Part shown: positions 12,132 to 23,513 of the stretch, one piece after another
Numbering within the stretch: the first letter of the stretch is position 1
Layout: every line of letters starts with the position of its first letter
Assembly: GCA_964036045.1 (NCBI GenBank)
Contig: OZ038402.1
Coordinates: 7,642,971-7,706,970 of the forward strand
DNA: 64,000 nucleotides
Source of the DNA: Eutreptiella sp. 'Long Island Sound 2002'
Taxonomy: Eukaryota > Euglenozoa > Euglenophyceae > Eutreptiales > Eutreptiaceae
Direction: 5' to 3'
The notes under the pieces: generated by a model
What the model was told of the DNA's origin: nothing
Databases searched by the model: none
The model's input: the letters and a program-made list of their open reading frames with translations, nothing else
Translations under genes and position numbers: made by a program

Positions 12132-13880
12132 TATTTCCTCGGTATCCATTTCAGAAAAATAAAACAATCCAAAAATATTTGACTATTTATGGAAGCACTT
12201 TTCCTTTATAGGAACCAAAGGCACAGGATCAATGTTTTAACACCAAAAAGAAAACCTCTTGCAGAGTTTTATGACAAAGATGTGCCCTATGCTTGTGGAT
12301 GGGGGTGGGGATTCCTCGGAGACCTTCAGCCCCAAGACACAGGGCAAATGCACAATGCAAATGAATGACGTGTTGGTCGTGGGTTGGGAGTCCTTGAGTG
12401 CTGAGTTACCTTAAACTTTGAACTCACAACCTCCATGAACTTGAGTAGAGTTGATCACGACCTCACAACTTCATGATGCAACGTGGACAATGGAGGTCCT
12501 ATGAAAAGACATCCACAACAGTAAGAGAACGAAATGAATGAGAAGAGAGTGGGGAAAGCAGACGACCCATACACGATTTACACCACCAAACCATTGGAGC
12601 TTGACAAAGGTTGAGGGGTGTACATCACTACCATATGATGGGAAAACTGATTGGGAATGACATCATGAAAATCTCAATATCTTCATACCTGTGGGTGGGG
12701 AAGGGAGCACAACACACACACTATGCACATGTAACATGGAGCAATTGCTCCTCGAAAGGCGGCTCTCAACTCACTATAGGCTTGGAGATATCCTGAGTTC
12801 AAATACATGCTTGCAAATGCATCGTAATGAAAATGGCTCAAGTTTATGTCCAAATGACAACATTATTTGGAATCGATCACCAAGCATGAGTGGAGTTGAA
12901 ATGAACTACCAACAATAAATGTTGCCCATAATCCAATGTTAATGTAGTGCAAAGCATATGTGTCAACTCCTAAAAGACTAAGAGATATGACCTTGCCATT
13001 ATGGTGCACAATGGACAAAACGGGGAAAATGTCCATTTGCTTGGTAGTGTATCTCCAAGCCTAAGGGGAGTGGGGATGGTTCATGAAACATGGGAGTCAG
13101 GCATAGTCCCATGTTGATGCACAATCATTAGCCTATCCCAACTCGACATGGGTTTGGAGATATAAAAATGGATTGAAAAATCGAAATCAAGGAATGAATT
13201 CTTTGGCGTAGTTGGGGTATGCAACACCCATCCCATTCCCTTGAATCCCAATTGAGGCGTTCACAAGCCTCAATCACTTATGAGGAGAGGAAAACCATCC
13301 TTTACCTCATCATAGTCATGTATGGCCATGTTGACCTTGGAATGAACCTTTTCATGGAGAATGGAGTCGGCATTAGTTCGGAATGATTAGGCATGAACCA
13401 AGTCAACAACAAGACCAACATAACACATATTGTTCGAAGATGTTTCATCATTGAATTGGACGCTCAATTAGGTCCAAGGCGGTTTCGACCCAAACCAGCC
13501 GGGACCTGTCGGAATCCCTAGCAAATCTCGATCTTTTTGATATAAAAAAATGATCAGATCTGTCCTATTGAAAAAGCTTTTGAAATCCCCAAAACTTGAA
13601 GACGCCCCCGCTGACGGCGCCCGGCGATCCCGATCGCCCCGTCCGGCATTCCAAATCTCAGTTTTCAAAAAATTCTGAAATTCTTTGATCAAAATTACCC
13701 TCTGAAGCCCGATTTCATTACACCCCCTGGCAGGGGGCAATGAGCGTGGTCGATCTCAACCCAATATTTGCAAGAAGTCAATGAAAAAGGGTTGAGGAGA
13801 TCTTTTTTTCCCTCACGAATCTGAATGCAGGCTCCCATCGGCCAAAAGCCGTGAAACGAGGCCATTTGAGGAGCAATGGA
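12132..13880. other. Non-coding region
   Basis: No coding sequence, RNA gene or clear repeat was recognised. Composition is near 45% GC up to about 13.4 kb and more GC-rich after that. The open frames are short and lack domain signatures. Confidence 0.5.
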
Positions 13881-14640
13881 TGCCACAGCGGAATCTGGCA
13901 ACCTCAAAATAGGGGGGGTATGAGGCTTGGGAGTCGGGATGGACGACGTATGCCAAAAATTATCAAGCGGGAAAACTGCACTCTGGACACCGAAAATTGA
14001 AAATTGTGCAATCCCAGCGCGATATGGTGCAAAACGAGCATCATATTTGAATTCAGCACCCTCAAATCAGGGGGTTTGGGGGTACTGGACGCCAGTTCTG
14101 GCCAATTTTCCCAAAAAGAGCATTTTCAGCCCTCCGGAAAAACGCATAGCGCTGAAATTTGACAAACAGCACCCTGCTGCACCCTTCTGCAGGCCACAGG
14201 ACCTCACCTGGTGGCAAGTCAGGGTCGCCAGTGTGTCGGGCACCCTCAAAATAGGGGGGGTTCTTTAAGGAAACGGGCCCCCTGGGGTCAAAATATGACA
14301 AAAATGGAATTTTTTGCCAAAAAAATCGATTTTTGCCTCATGCCAGCCAGAAAGCAGAATCTGCAGGGGGGGGGGATGATGAATCAGTATCTCCTGGGTC
14401 CTAACGGGTACAAGGAATGAATTTGAGATGCCCAAAATAGGGGGGTTACACACTTTGATTGCCCAAATTGGGCGTAAAATGCAAAAATTTGGTTTTCACC
14501 CTGATAAGCCCAAGAACTGTCAATCTGGACCCAATCTGGACCCCACGGCGACACGTGGTCGTCAATTGAAGGCAAAAGGGTGCCACGGCTGCGCTCAGCA
14601 CCCTTGAAATAGGGGGGGTGGCCTCCTATATCACCGTCCC
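13880..14640 (+). repeat. Degenerate ~180-bp tandem repeats
   Basis: The motif 'cctcaaaatagggggg' (with small changes) ends at 13,918, 14,074, 14,260, 14,445 and 14,618, a spacing of 156, 186, 185 and 173 bases. Between the motifs, short phrases such as 'ccaaaa...gcat' and 'gccag' recur, but overall identity is low. This looks like a decayed satellite array. Confidence 0.55.
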
Positions 14641-16190
14641 GAGTCCCGGAAGTGAAAAACGCGTTGTCACCCCGGGGGGGGGGGGGGGCTGTCAGAATTC
14701 TGCCAGCCTGGATTTCCTGATGTCGACCAGGAATCCCGCCAAAATTACAAAACAGGTCAAAATTTAAATCCGAAACTTTCCAGTGACTCTTTGGGACCCC
14801 CTTGAGCCATTGGAAACTTTGGGCTCACTGCAGCCGTCTGCGGACCACAGCGACCCTCCCAAGATGACCCTGCTGGTCTGGCAAATGTCTGCAGCCTGGA
14901 GGTGTGGACAGAAATTCTGTCCTACCGGGAGGGGGGGGGGCGAAATCCCTCGAGGGGGCTGACGACCCTCCTTGCCTCTCCGGACTACCCTGACCCTGAC
15001 CCGGAGTGTTTACCGCGCTCGCACGCGAACATGGCCATGTCGAAGGAGTCGGTCCACGCACAGGCTGCCGGTGAGCCACCATATGAGTTTACCGTGCGCA
15101 CACGCGGTCATGTTGTTGGTGCACAAGTCGGTACAGGCACTGAAAAAAAACTGATGATACGGCCTCGCGGAACCCCGGCCTTGGGAATGGCTTAATGAGC
15201 GGCCTCGCGGACCCCAGCCTCGGGAACGGACTCCAAAAATCTGGCACATAAGGAACAAAGAACAAAGAGAAAGAGACAAATGGCAGGGGAGGTGGAATGG
15301 GAACAAAGGAGGGGAGGAGGAGTAACATGCGCATCACACAAGGGGGTAGGAGAGTGTGTTGGAGAATGGAATCTTACGCAATGGGGACCCTTTGGAGACC
15401 CTAACCCACATCCTTGTTACCACGGCGGGCAGGACAGGTTCACTCTTGGGAACGTGTCCGCCAAACACATCTTAAACCAACACAGGGTCGCCCGTGGGAC
15501 CGTGAGTGGCTGGGCAGGCACACACAAGGGGAAGGGGAAGCATTACCCTTATCGAAGGCAACGCTTTCTTTCCGGGCTCTCCTCCGAGGTGGCTCCTGAG
15601 ATGTGAAGAGCGGGGAATGGGAACATGTCACATGCCCCGAGCCCCCAGCCTTGCATCAGGGTCTACCCAATCCCAAGCTCTGAGGGAAGGGACCGTGTTG
15701 CTCGGTTGCCCATTAGTGCATAGGGTCACTCAAGGGACCGTACACACCCTCTGGGTGGGGTTGGGACCGGATACAATGGTTCTCAACGCATCGGAATATC
15801 ATCAGACTAAATTCAGCACGCCAAATTCAGCACCTCAGACCAGCGATCCGAAAATTCCTGAATTTTCTACAGGGTCTACTCAACCACACATGTGTGGAGG
15901 GGCCGTGTCCAAAATTTCTGTCGGCCGTGTAGGGTCTCCGCAATCCCAAGTTCTGAGGGAAGGGACCGTACTCAGCTCGGCATTGGAACTTCAGTGTGCT
16001 GAAAATTCTGATTGCACCTCTCAAAAAGTGCTGAAACTGTCCCAAAGTCACACCACACGCTTGCGTGAGGGACCGTGGTCAGAAATACGCACACGGGCAG
16101 GTTCACACAAGGGAACGTGTCCAAATGCGTATCAGCACATGCTCAAGAGACCAAGTTATCCTTGATTACTACTAGATACCTTGTAACACC
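14641..16190. other. Non-coding DNA with short dispersed repeats
   Basis: No gene is supported. 'gggaccgt' or 'gggaacgt' occurs seven times between 15,445 and 16,115. A block of about 36 bases (from 'aatcccaag' through 'ctgagggaagggaccgt') is present twice, near 15,661 and 15,931. A second pair, 'cggcctcgcgga...cctcgggaa', lies near 15,160 and 15,200. Such repeats could belong to the U3 region of a 3' LTR of E2, whose last ORF ends at 16,197, but no partner LTR exists in the window. Confidence 0.45.
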
Positions 16191-16196
16191 CTATAG

Positions 16197-17129
16197 CTAT
16201 ACAAAGGTAGCCCTAAAGTCATCCCGTAAACCTCCTAGTTTGTCTACCCTAGTCCGTCCGCATATAATTTTGAGATGCAAAGATGTGAAGAGCGAAGGGC
16301 GAAGGGGAATACCGTTCTTCTTGAGTTGGGCGCGATCTTTTCGAGCGCGGGACTTGGAGATGACCCGCTGCGCCCGCGGGATCCGGCTCCACCATTCGAT
16401 CCCCCGCTCCAAGTCGTTCCCCGGATACCAATTGTAGATGATGTTGGTCACCCACATATGGCATCCGTCGGGGGCCCATGGGAGAGTCCTCTTGATTTCC
16501 GGCACCAATGGCGCTGGATAGTCGTGGTACCCCCGGACAGGGCCATAGGGGAATTGGAAGTGATGGCCAGCTTGCCACACCTCCCTATCCCCGGGAACGC
16601 CCTTAGACATAGGCAACACTTCCAAAGCCAATTTGATCTGGCTCAGAATATGCTGCTTCTGCCCATGCCGCTTCGGAGCGACATAGATAATGTGACCTTG
16701 CTTGAGCTGGAAGACTTGAATGCCCCCGAATTCAAGGTTCAGGGGCAGGCGCACAAGGTCCGTTGCATCTTTGATCTTGACGCCCGGCCGTTCTTGTTGA
16801 TATGACGCCGGAGTGATGTATCCACGATGAGTCACACTGGCCCGCGTCTTATGACTTCCCGGCACCCGCCACACTCCATGTGGTAGGTTGGCCGAGAATA
16901 AGACTATCCAGTCTTTCGGCAGCGGTGCCACATGTAGGACTACGCCGATGATCGGGCCAGAGAGAATCTCACCTATGAACATCTCGGCATCCTCCCATAT
17001 GCCACAGAGTAGCACGAATGGCTGGGCTCCGCTTTCCTGCACCGCCCGATGTGCCGACAGATCTGGAATCACAAAGAGCCCGGGGGTGTCAAAGTGATAT
17101 CCAAGGCACTTAGATGGTGCTGGGGCCAT
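16197..17129 (-). CDS. E2 downstream ORF, possible JmjC/cupin-like protein
   Basis: A 310-residue open frame starts 65 bases after the pol stop, on the same strand, in the position where some elements carry env or an accessory ORF. I see no signal peptide or membrane segment. Near the start it has H12-x-D14 ('YHFDTPGLFVIPD') and a later 'LPHGVW' with His84. An HxD...H pattern about 70 residues apart is typical of Fe(II)/2-oxoglutarate dioxygenases of the JmjC/cupin fold. The C-terminus is basic. The family call is a weak inference, but the intact frame in an otherwise broken element is notable. Confidence 0.4.
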   Translation of the reverse strand: MAPAPSKCLGYHFDTPGLFVIPDLSAHRAVQESGAQPFVLLCGIWEDAEMFIGEILSGPIIGVVLHVAPLPKDWIVLFSANLPHGVWRVPGSHKTRASVTHRGYITPASYQQERPGVKIKDATDLVRLPLNLEFGGIQVFQLKQGHIIYVAPKRHGQKQHILSQIKLALEVLPMSKGVPGDREVWQAGHHFQFPYGPVRGYHDYPAPLVPEIKRTLPWAPDGCHMWVTNIIYNWYPGNDLERGIEWWSRIPRAQRVISKSRARKDRAQLKKNGIPLRPSLFTSLHLKIICGRTRVDKLGGLRDDFRATFV

Positions 17130-17193
17130 GGGTGCTATATAATGCTATAAAAGCCTCTAAGTGAAAAGAAATGCGGATGACAGACAACCTTTA

Positions 17194-19605
17194 TCAGACA
17201 TTTCCTATACCCCTAATGTCCTGTCTATGCGGGGCTATTGTCTGCTTTTGTGCTTCAAATTCCGCCACCATGGCCTTCCATTCTTTACCCTGGTTGGTTT
17301 GTATGGCCAACCGGTGGTGAAATTCTGGTTCCAGCTGGGAACCTTGTGCTGACTGAGCTAAAATGCAGCGAATGTCGCTCAATTGGAGGTCAATGCCATG
17401 TTTTTTGTTGTAGCCACGCCAGATGTCATTGATGTCATGCATAAACGCACTTGCTGGCTGGAATTCCGTGTTCGGGAATCCCCTGTATTTGACCTCCCAT
17501 TCTATACGCTTCCGGGGACCCCTACCAACTTTTTGATGTGAAAGAATATCTTCGATCACATATTTGTCTGATTCAACTAGGAATTCTTGGTCGGTATAGT
17601 AGTGTAGCGGGGAGCCCCCGTCTTCTGGAGCCAAATACGGCTTCAGACGCATAGAATCCAGCGCCAGTTCACCGCGCTCAGTTGCTACCAGATAAGTGTT
17701 GCGGCCCAAGCGCTGGAGGATTTCTCCTGGCCCTTCCCAGACGCGGTGCAACTTGTCTGTAGCCTTTTTGGACCGATAATCACGGTACCAGACCCGCTCC
17801 CCGAACACGTAGACATGTGGGGGGTGTGCTTTAAGGAATTGCTTCGCCTTTCGACAGTGCAACCTTTTGAGTTCATTCTGTACCATTTTGCGGTCTGCTA
17901 CTAGCTTCTTGAAGAAGCCAACTGCCACTCTGGACTCAGACTGGGGCACCACGGGTGGACAGTCCCCAAACCCAACAGGATTCCTGCCAAATACCAGGTA
18001 GTGGGGTGAATAACCACTGATTGGCCCAAGAATGTCATTGGAAGCCCAAATGGCTAGTGGAAGCAGCTGGGCCCAGTTTTTACTGGACGTCTTCAGTAGC
18101 CACTGCCTTAGCGACTCCACGACAACCTGAACAGCCCGCTCAGCTCGCCCGCTTGACTGGGGTCGTTTGATGGTGGACTGTTTCATGGCAATACCCGACA
18201 ATGAACAAAGTTCCTTGAAGAATTCTGCCGTAACCAGATAATCTTGGTCAGAGAAAATCTCTTGTGGGAGGCCCATGATGGGTACCATCCTTTCAAGGTA
18301 CATATCAGCAAGACCCTGGGCATTCAAAGTCTTGCTGCACGGAACAGCCACGACGTACCCTGTCAGTCGGCACACCACCACCAGCACATAGTCGTACGTC
18401 CGGTTGTTGGCAGTACAAGGGCGACTACTCAGGTCGCAAACGTCAATGCACACGGATGAAAATGGGTATGCTGGTACTGGTGCTGGGTGATTAGACTCAG
18501 GTTGGAGTCCCTTCCGGCCTTTGCCTTGTCCACAAATAGCACACGGGTTCACCACTGATGCAACCATAGTGCGGATGTCATCAGGCTTGTAGCCGAAGCA
18601 GACATACGATCTGTTAAAGATCTGCAGAGTCTTCTCAACCCCTGGATGGGCATATTCATGGCACCCCTTGATTACTTGCTTGACGCAAGCAAAAGGCACG
18701 CGGATACGGCCCTCTTTGCGCACCTTATCGTGATGCAGAGTATAGGAGTTACCTTGAATTTGAACATACTTATTGACCCTCAGCTCATCCCAGTGGGGCT
18801 GAAAGTGTGGGTCATTCTCATAGTGGCTAGTCCAATCCTCGTACAAGACCTGGACTGCTGGGGGAACCTTGATGGCTTCTATATCACTGATCATACAAGT
18901 GACCAGACCAGGTGTATGCCAACTCATGCTAGAGGCTGTCTGGGCCAATGTCAATGTGGACACCCAAGCCTTATGCTGAGATTGGGCTTTACAATTGAGC
19001 TCTTTCTTTGCAGATCGGGAATATTGGCGCCCCGTGAATCTCACCGCCTTCATCACTTCGGGCTCAGGGCTTCTGGAGAGATCGAGATGTGACACCGCAT
19101 GAACAAAACGTTCAATCAGTGTGTCATATGTGGCTCCATCTGCCCCAACATACCGTGGTTCCGCGTCCACGTGGGACACAGACCGAAGTGCTTGAAGAGC
19201 AGCCACTTTGGCGAACTCAAACTGTTGCAGCATAGTCTGTTCCTCCGAAAAGGCTACAGGCTGTGCCTTTTTGAGGTAGTCCCGTACGGTCTGCCACTCT
19301 TCACGCTCCGCTTTTTCCCAGCCCTCAAAGTCCTCATTGCCACCATGAAAATTGGTCTCCTGGGACTCTCCGGCCGGATAAGCGAACCTAGAGAGGGCAT
19401 CTGCAACCTGGTTCTCCTTACCTTCACGGTAAGTGATGATCAAGTTGAATCTGCTCAAGAACTCATGCCAACGCCCCCGCCGTCCAAACGGTCTGGAAAT
19501 GGTACATAGGTCCTCTTTGTACCACTTCACGATTGCCGAATGATCTGTCTGGATCTCCACCTCTGAGTTGGCGACCCAAGACTGAAACTTCAGCAAGAAA
19601 CACAC
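17194..19605 (-). pseudogene. E2 RNase H end, integrase and chromodomain
   Basis: The frame begins in RNase H ('FLLKFQSWVANSEVEIQTDHSAIV'). It continues through 'GRRGRWHEFLSRFNLIITYREG' and 'VADALSRFAYPA' to integrase. Integrase has the zinc finger ('CHEYAHPGVEKT...CAICGQGK') and a DDE core: Asp in 'VCIDVCDLSS', Asp in 'FSDQDYLVTAEFF' and Glu in 'SSGRAERAVQ'. A chromodomain-like module follows ('YVIEDILSHQK', 'EWEVKYRGFPNTEFQPASAF'). The 803 codons are unbroken, but the same frame is interrupted upstream by four stop codons, so it is a remnant. Confidence 0.85.
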
Positions 19606-19689
19606 AATGGCATAGGTTTCCTGCTCCCTTGGAGTCCAGGCAAACTGCCCTGTGTTCTTCGTACACCCATCTATGCCAGCTCGGGTGCC

Positions 19690-20271
19690 CTACAGCTTCC
19701 GGGAGTAAAAAGCAACAGGATGCTGGTTGTCATCCTCTTGTTTCTGCTCCAGCACACCACCAACAGCATAATTCGATGCGTCGGTGATGATACGCCATGG
19801 CAACCCTGGCTTGGGTAAGTACAAGCGTGTCTGATCATCTAACGCCTTCTTCAGAAGCTCAAAGTTCTGCTTCATTTCATCAGTCCAGTTGATACGAGCT
19901 TCTTTTGGCGATAGCTTGATTTTCTTACGCTTTTTGGGCACCCCTGTAGCGGTTTTAGGCTCATTGGGATCCTTGGACTCATACTGGTACTTGCCCTTCA
20001 AGGCATTCATCAAGGGTGCCGCCAATTGGGCGAATCCCTTGATATATACCTGATACCAGCCCATGAGACCCAAGAAGCCTTTCATATGCTTGGCTGTGAC
20101 AATGGAATCCCATTTCCACTCCTTGATGGACGAAATTTTGGTCGGAGATGGAAACCTACAGCCGTCCTTAAGTATCTGTCCAACATACTGGACTACCCGC
20201 TTAAACAGGTGAACTTTAGAAGGCTTAACGGTCAATTGAGCCTCCTCTAGTGCATCAAAAAGTTTGCACAA
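19690..20271 (-). pseudogene. E2 RT thumb and RNase H start
   Basis: The frame carries the RT thumb ('LTVKPSKVHLFKRVVQYVGQ'), the connection motif ('MKGFLGLMGWYQVYIKGFA') and the RNase H start ('WRIITDASNYAVGGVLEQ', first catalytic Asp). A lysine-rich insert lies between them (residues ~95-120). It ends at a TAG at 19,690, where a Gln codon would fit after 'FYSRKL'. It is in the same frame as the pieces on either side. Confidence 0.8.
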
Positions 20272-20736
20272 GTCCTCGTAATGTGCCTCAAAGTACTTCC
20301 GGAGCGTTTCTGGTTCCTGCTTTTGCTCAATTGTGAGCTTGCCCGGGTCTATAACTTTCGAACCTGTTGATCACAAGATGTCATCAATATATGGGCGTGA
20401 CTGCGGACAATTTCATGTCACATGCTGGACCATTTGTTGATAGGCTGCGGGCCCCACCTTGACACCCATGGGAAGAACATTGCATTCGAAAATTCCGAAC
20501 GGAGTGCAAAAAGCAGTCAGATGTTTGCTTTCTGGCTCGAGGTGCATCTGATGGAAGCCTTCTTCCAAATCAATGATAGTAAAAATGAAATTGCCTTGTT
20601 GGTTGGCAATTTGGTCCTCGTTGACAGGCAAGGGGAAACTGTTGCCTTTCAAGGAGGAATTTAGGTGGCGGTAATCAATAACCAAACGCCACTCGTTTCT
20701 CCCTGGTTTAGGGACCAGAAACGCTCTAGCCACCCA
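20272..20736 (-). pseudogene. E2 RT fingers and palm with stops
   Basis: Readable motifs are 'ARAFLVPKPGRNEWRLVIDY', 'FIFTIIDLEEGFHQMHLEP', 'FGIFECNVLPMGVKVGPAAY' and, further on, the catalytic 'RPYIDDIL'. The YIDD box is intact. TGA codons lie at 20,413-20,415 and 20,371-20,373, before and after it, at places where relatives have Arg- and Trp-type codons. All stops are one transition away from sense. Confidence 0.8.
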
Positions 20737-21337
20737 CTATGGCTGCCCTTTGGCATCTCGAAGCATGCCTCGGTCTTTGAACTTCACAATCTTCTCCCAT
20801 AACGCCTTTTTTCGTTCACCCACTGCCCGTATAGGCTTATCAGCCCTTGGGCCTGCATGCTCAGGCAAAAGCTCCAATTTGAGCGTAGAATGTGGGCCTT
20901 TGGCCTTCTTTGCATTTTCAGTAACATCCTGGGTGCGTATGGGTCTAAAGACCGTGGCTTCATATCGTTTCATGAACTTCTCCTTCAATTCTTCGCAACC
21001 AGCCCAATCTTCATCAGATTGGATTGCTGAACGGACGTATCGTCTATAACCTTGCGGCAGACTGTGTCTGGTGGTCTCTGCGGGCCCTAGAGTATTCCTA
21101 TCCTGCCTAGAAGGGTTAATTACCGGGGGGTGAGCTACCGTGTGTCGCTTCTGCTGGACCTTGGACTCGTCTGATGATGAAAGAATCAGTCCCGGAGATA
21201 GTTCCGACTCTGACTGACTGGTATCTCCTTGTTGGGACTTCTTTTGAGCCTTATGAGCCTGTCTGACTGCCCTACGCTGTGCTTGGCGACTTATCTGCCT
21301 GTCTGGTTCGTCCGAACTGTCACTGTCGTTGTGACAG
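20737..21337 (-). pseudogene. E2 pol linker before RT
   Basis: This segment is rich in Ser, Asp, Arg and Gln ('DSDSSDEPDRQISRQAQRR') and leads into the RT start ('LLPEHAGPRADKPIRAVGER'). It ends at an in-frame TAG (20,737-20,739). The first bases adjoin E3. The frame continues on the far side of E3 at 32,055 without a shift, which shows that E3 landed inside this coding sequence. The open frame that appears to begin further right, inside the E3 LTR, is accidental. Confidence 0.75.
21333..21337. repeat. Target site duplication of E3 (left)
   Basis: GACAG directly precedes the left LTR of E3. The same five bases follow the right LTR at 32,055-32,059. Five-base duplications are usual for Ty3-like integrases. 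Confidence 0.9.
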
Positions 21338-21869
21338 TGAAAGTGCTGCCCTGGGTCGTTGTGGGTGCCGGAGGGCTCGGGGCCGGCAAGACCAGTGGGG
21401 CAGGCACGCGAGGAGTCTCCCTGGATGTTGTTATTGGGGTTGGAACCAGAGACACGGACACCAACGGAGGCGAGAGCAGCGACAACAGAAGCAAGATCCA
21501 TGCTGATTGTGGTCCGGCAGAAAATCCCAGTCTATGAAGAAAATTGAGGGGAATTATTCTAAATACATCTGAGTGTCCAAAACTGTCCGAATGAATTTAA
21601 ATAATCCATTTATGTAAAATTGTATGGCCGATCAGGCCCGCGAGCGCGCGCCAGCGGCAAATGGCAATTCCAGCTAAAATAGCGGAATGCGGCGGATTTA
21701 CGGGAAATGGACCGCGGAATCAAATCCGGCATATCAGAAAAATATAGGAAATATCCTGTGACTGAGCTGCGAGGCGGCAATTCCGCCGAAGCAAAGAAAA
21801 TGACCAAAATGTAGCCAATCTGGGCAGAATGTCTGAAAATCTGAGCAGATGGGGCTAGCCGCACTTACA
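21338..21869 (-). repeat. E3 3' LTR
   Basis: This 532-base direct repeat equals 31,523-32,054 at a constant offset of 10,185 with no indel. The only difference I found is A/G near 21,662. On the minus strand it begins TGTAAGTG and ends CTTTCA. It contains a TATA-like 'ATTTAAAT' and, downstream of it, the ATG that in the 5' copy starts gag. Confidence 0.93.
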
Positions 21870-21879
21870 CTCCCCCTCC
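21870..21879 (-). other. E3 polypurine tract
   Basis: On the minus strand GGAGGGGGAG lies directly against the 3' LTR. This is the usual place of the plus-strand DNA primer in LTR elements. Confidence 0.85.
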
Positions 21880-23513
21880 AAAAACACACTGGGGTGTGTC
21901 GCTACGTCAACGAAGAACGTAGTGCGGGTAAGTCCCAGAAAAACATAGAAATGTAGCCTCGATGAGACGAAATCTGCTTGATCTGACCTGATTTGAGCTG
22001 AATTGGCACTGAATCAGGCTGGATGAACCTGAAATGAGACAGAATGAGAAGTGACGAACAGTCCTCCGTGCAGTAAAACATTAGGTCACGGGCTAAAAAG
22101 CATGTAAACGTATCGAGAATCGATACCAAACCATGCATTGGTTGAGAATGAGGTAGATTATTGGTGGATTGAGTGGGGGGATCAAGAATTGGAGTGACAT
22201 CTCAGCGCTCTGGCACAGTTTCGCTGTCGCGGGCACGCTACGGTGTCCTCGCCGAACTCTACATCGTGTTATCCCGCTTTTCTCGTTCTGAAAAGTACAG
22301 CATGTGGCTCAGATTTGGCGCATCTGATGGATGATCACAAGATTCAGCAAAAATGAGAGTGAATTTGAGCAGAGATTGAGGGGATTAAGCAATCACAGAG
22401 AGGTTTAACAAATACACATGTAGTCTACAGACCCTAAGTGAACCACCGAAGGTAGAGATGTTCTTCTGTTCACTTAGATCTAAACAGATCTTCGAGGAAT
22501 GATGGGAGATGACAAGGAAATCAATCTAAATTGTCCTAACATGAGTACATTCCCTGAGATGAAGGTGAAATGAAGCGGAATGTCTGGAACGGAAACTACT
22601 AACACTTTCGTTTAGACTAAAGTAAATATATATTGTCGTTTATTCAGCTCAATTGTGCTTTCCGGCACGTTGGTTCGCGAGCATCTAACAGATTCTATCA
22701 AAATGTGGATCATGTGATGATGCATCATGATGGGACATGCTGGCCCTGGATCCTTGGCATGTAACGCGCCGAAGGTTCACTGAAGGCGCTTTACTGACAG
22801 TATATAACTGAGAGACACCGAATTTACAGTGGCGGTGGTGTCAATCGACTTGGACAAGGCCAATCTTTCGATGGAATCCCACAAGACACTTGGATTCACC
22901 ATTCTCGACAGTTTCTGGTCGAATTGAGCTCACATTGGCGTGTGCCAAAAATACAACGAAGCTTACGGACTTCACAGGTTGCTGTTAGAAGTCCCTAGAG
23001 CTCCTAGATGAAGATTGTCTGAACAATTGACGTCTGGGTTTCGTACAACAGTGGCAGAATGATGGACAAACCTGAGAAATTCAAGGTAAATTTGAGGATC
23101 CTGGATCTGAATCTGGACTTTGGCGTCAGCATCACAGCAAATGAAGGTATGATCTGAGTTCCTGGCGTCGCCTCTAGGGCAGCCAGTACTACAGGGGATA
23201 CCTGTAGGGGTGAATGTCGCTGGCCAGCGTTTTGATTATGTACATTTGCTTCCATCTGCACGAGTAGCCAAATTCCAAAGATGCACAGACCAACAGAGAC
23301 AAGATTACCCCGAATCTGCCTGAATTAAGCCTGAGTTTGGTTTTTTCTGAACACGGCAGCACACTCCGTCAGCGTATCTACGCCTTGTCTGCCGAACGGA
23401 GACCAAAGAAAAGTTGATTGACGTCAAATTATCAAACATTCGCAGTTCTCCACATCATGACATAAACAGAAAGAATGAACAGTGGATTGAGCAGAATGTG
23501 GTAGGATGGCTTC
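21880..23513 (-). other. E3 3' untranslated region
   Basis: About 1.6 kb between the pol stop and the polypurine tract holds no supported ORF. It is unusually long for a Ty3-like element. No env-like or accessory gene is seen on either strand. Confidence 0.6.

Noticed and set aside
16197-17129. Envelope gene
   Set aside because: The ORF is in the env position but has no signal peptide, membrane segment or cleavage site.
21338-21501. Start of E2 ORF inside the left 532-bp repeat
   Set aside because: The repeat is the E3 3' LTR. The in-frame joining to E2 sequence is chance; E2 continues on the other side of E3.
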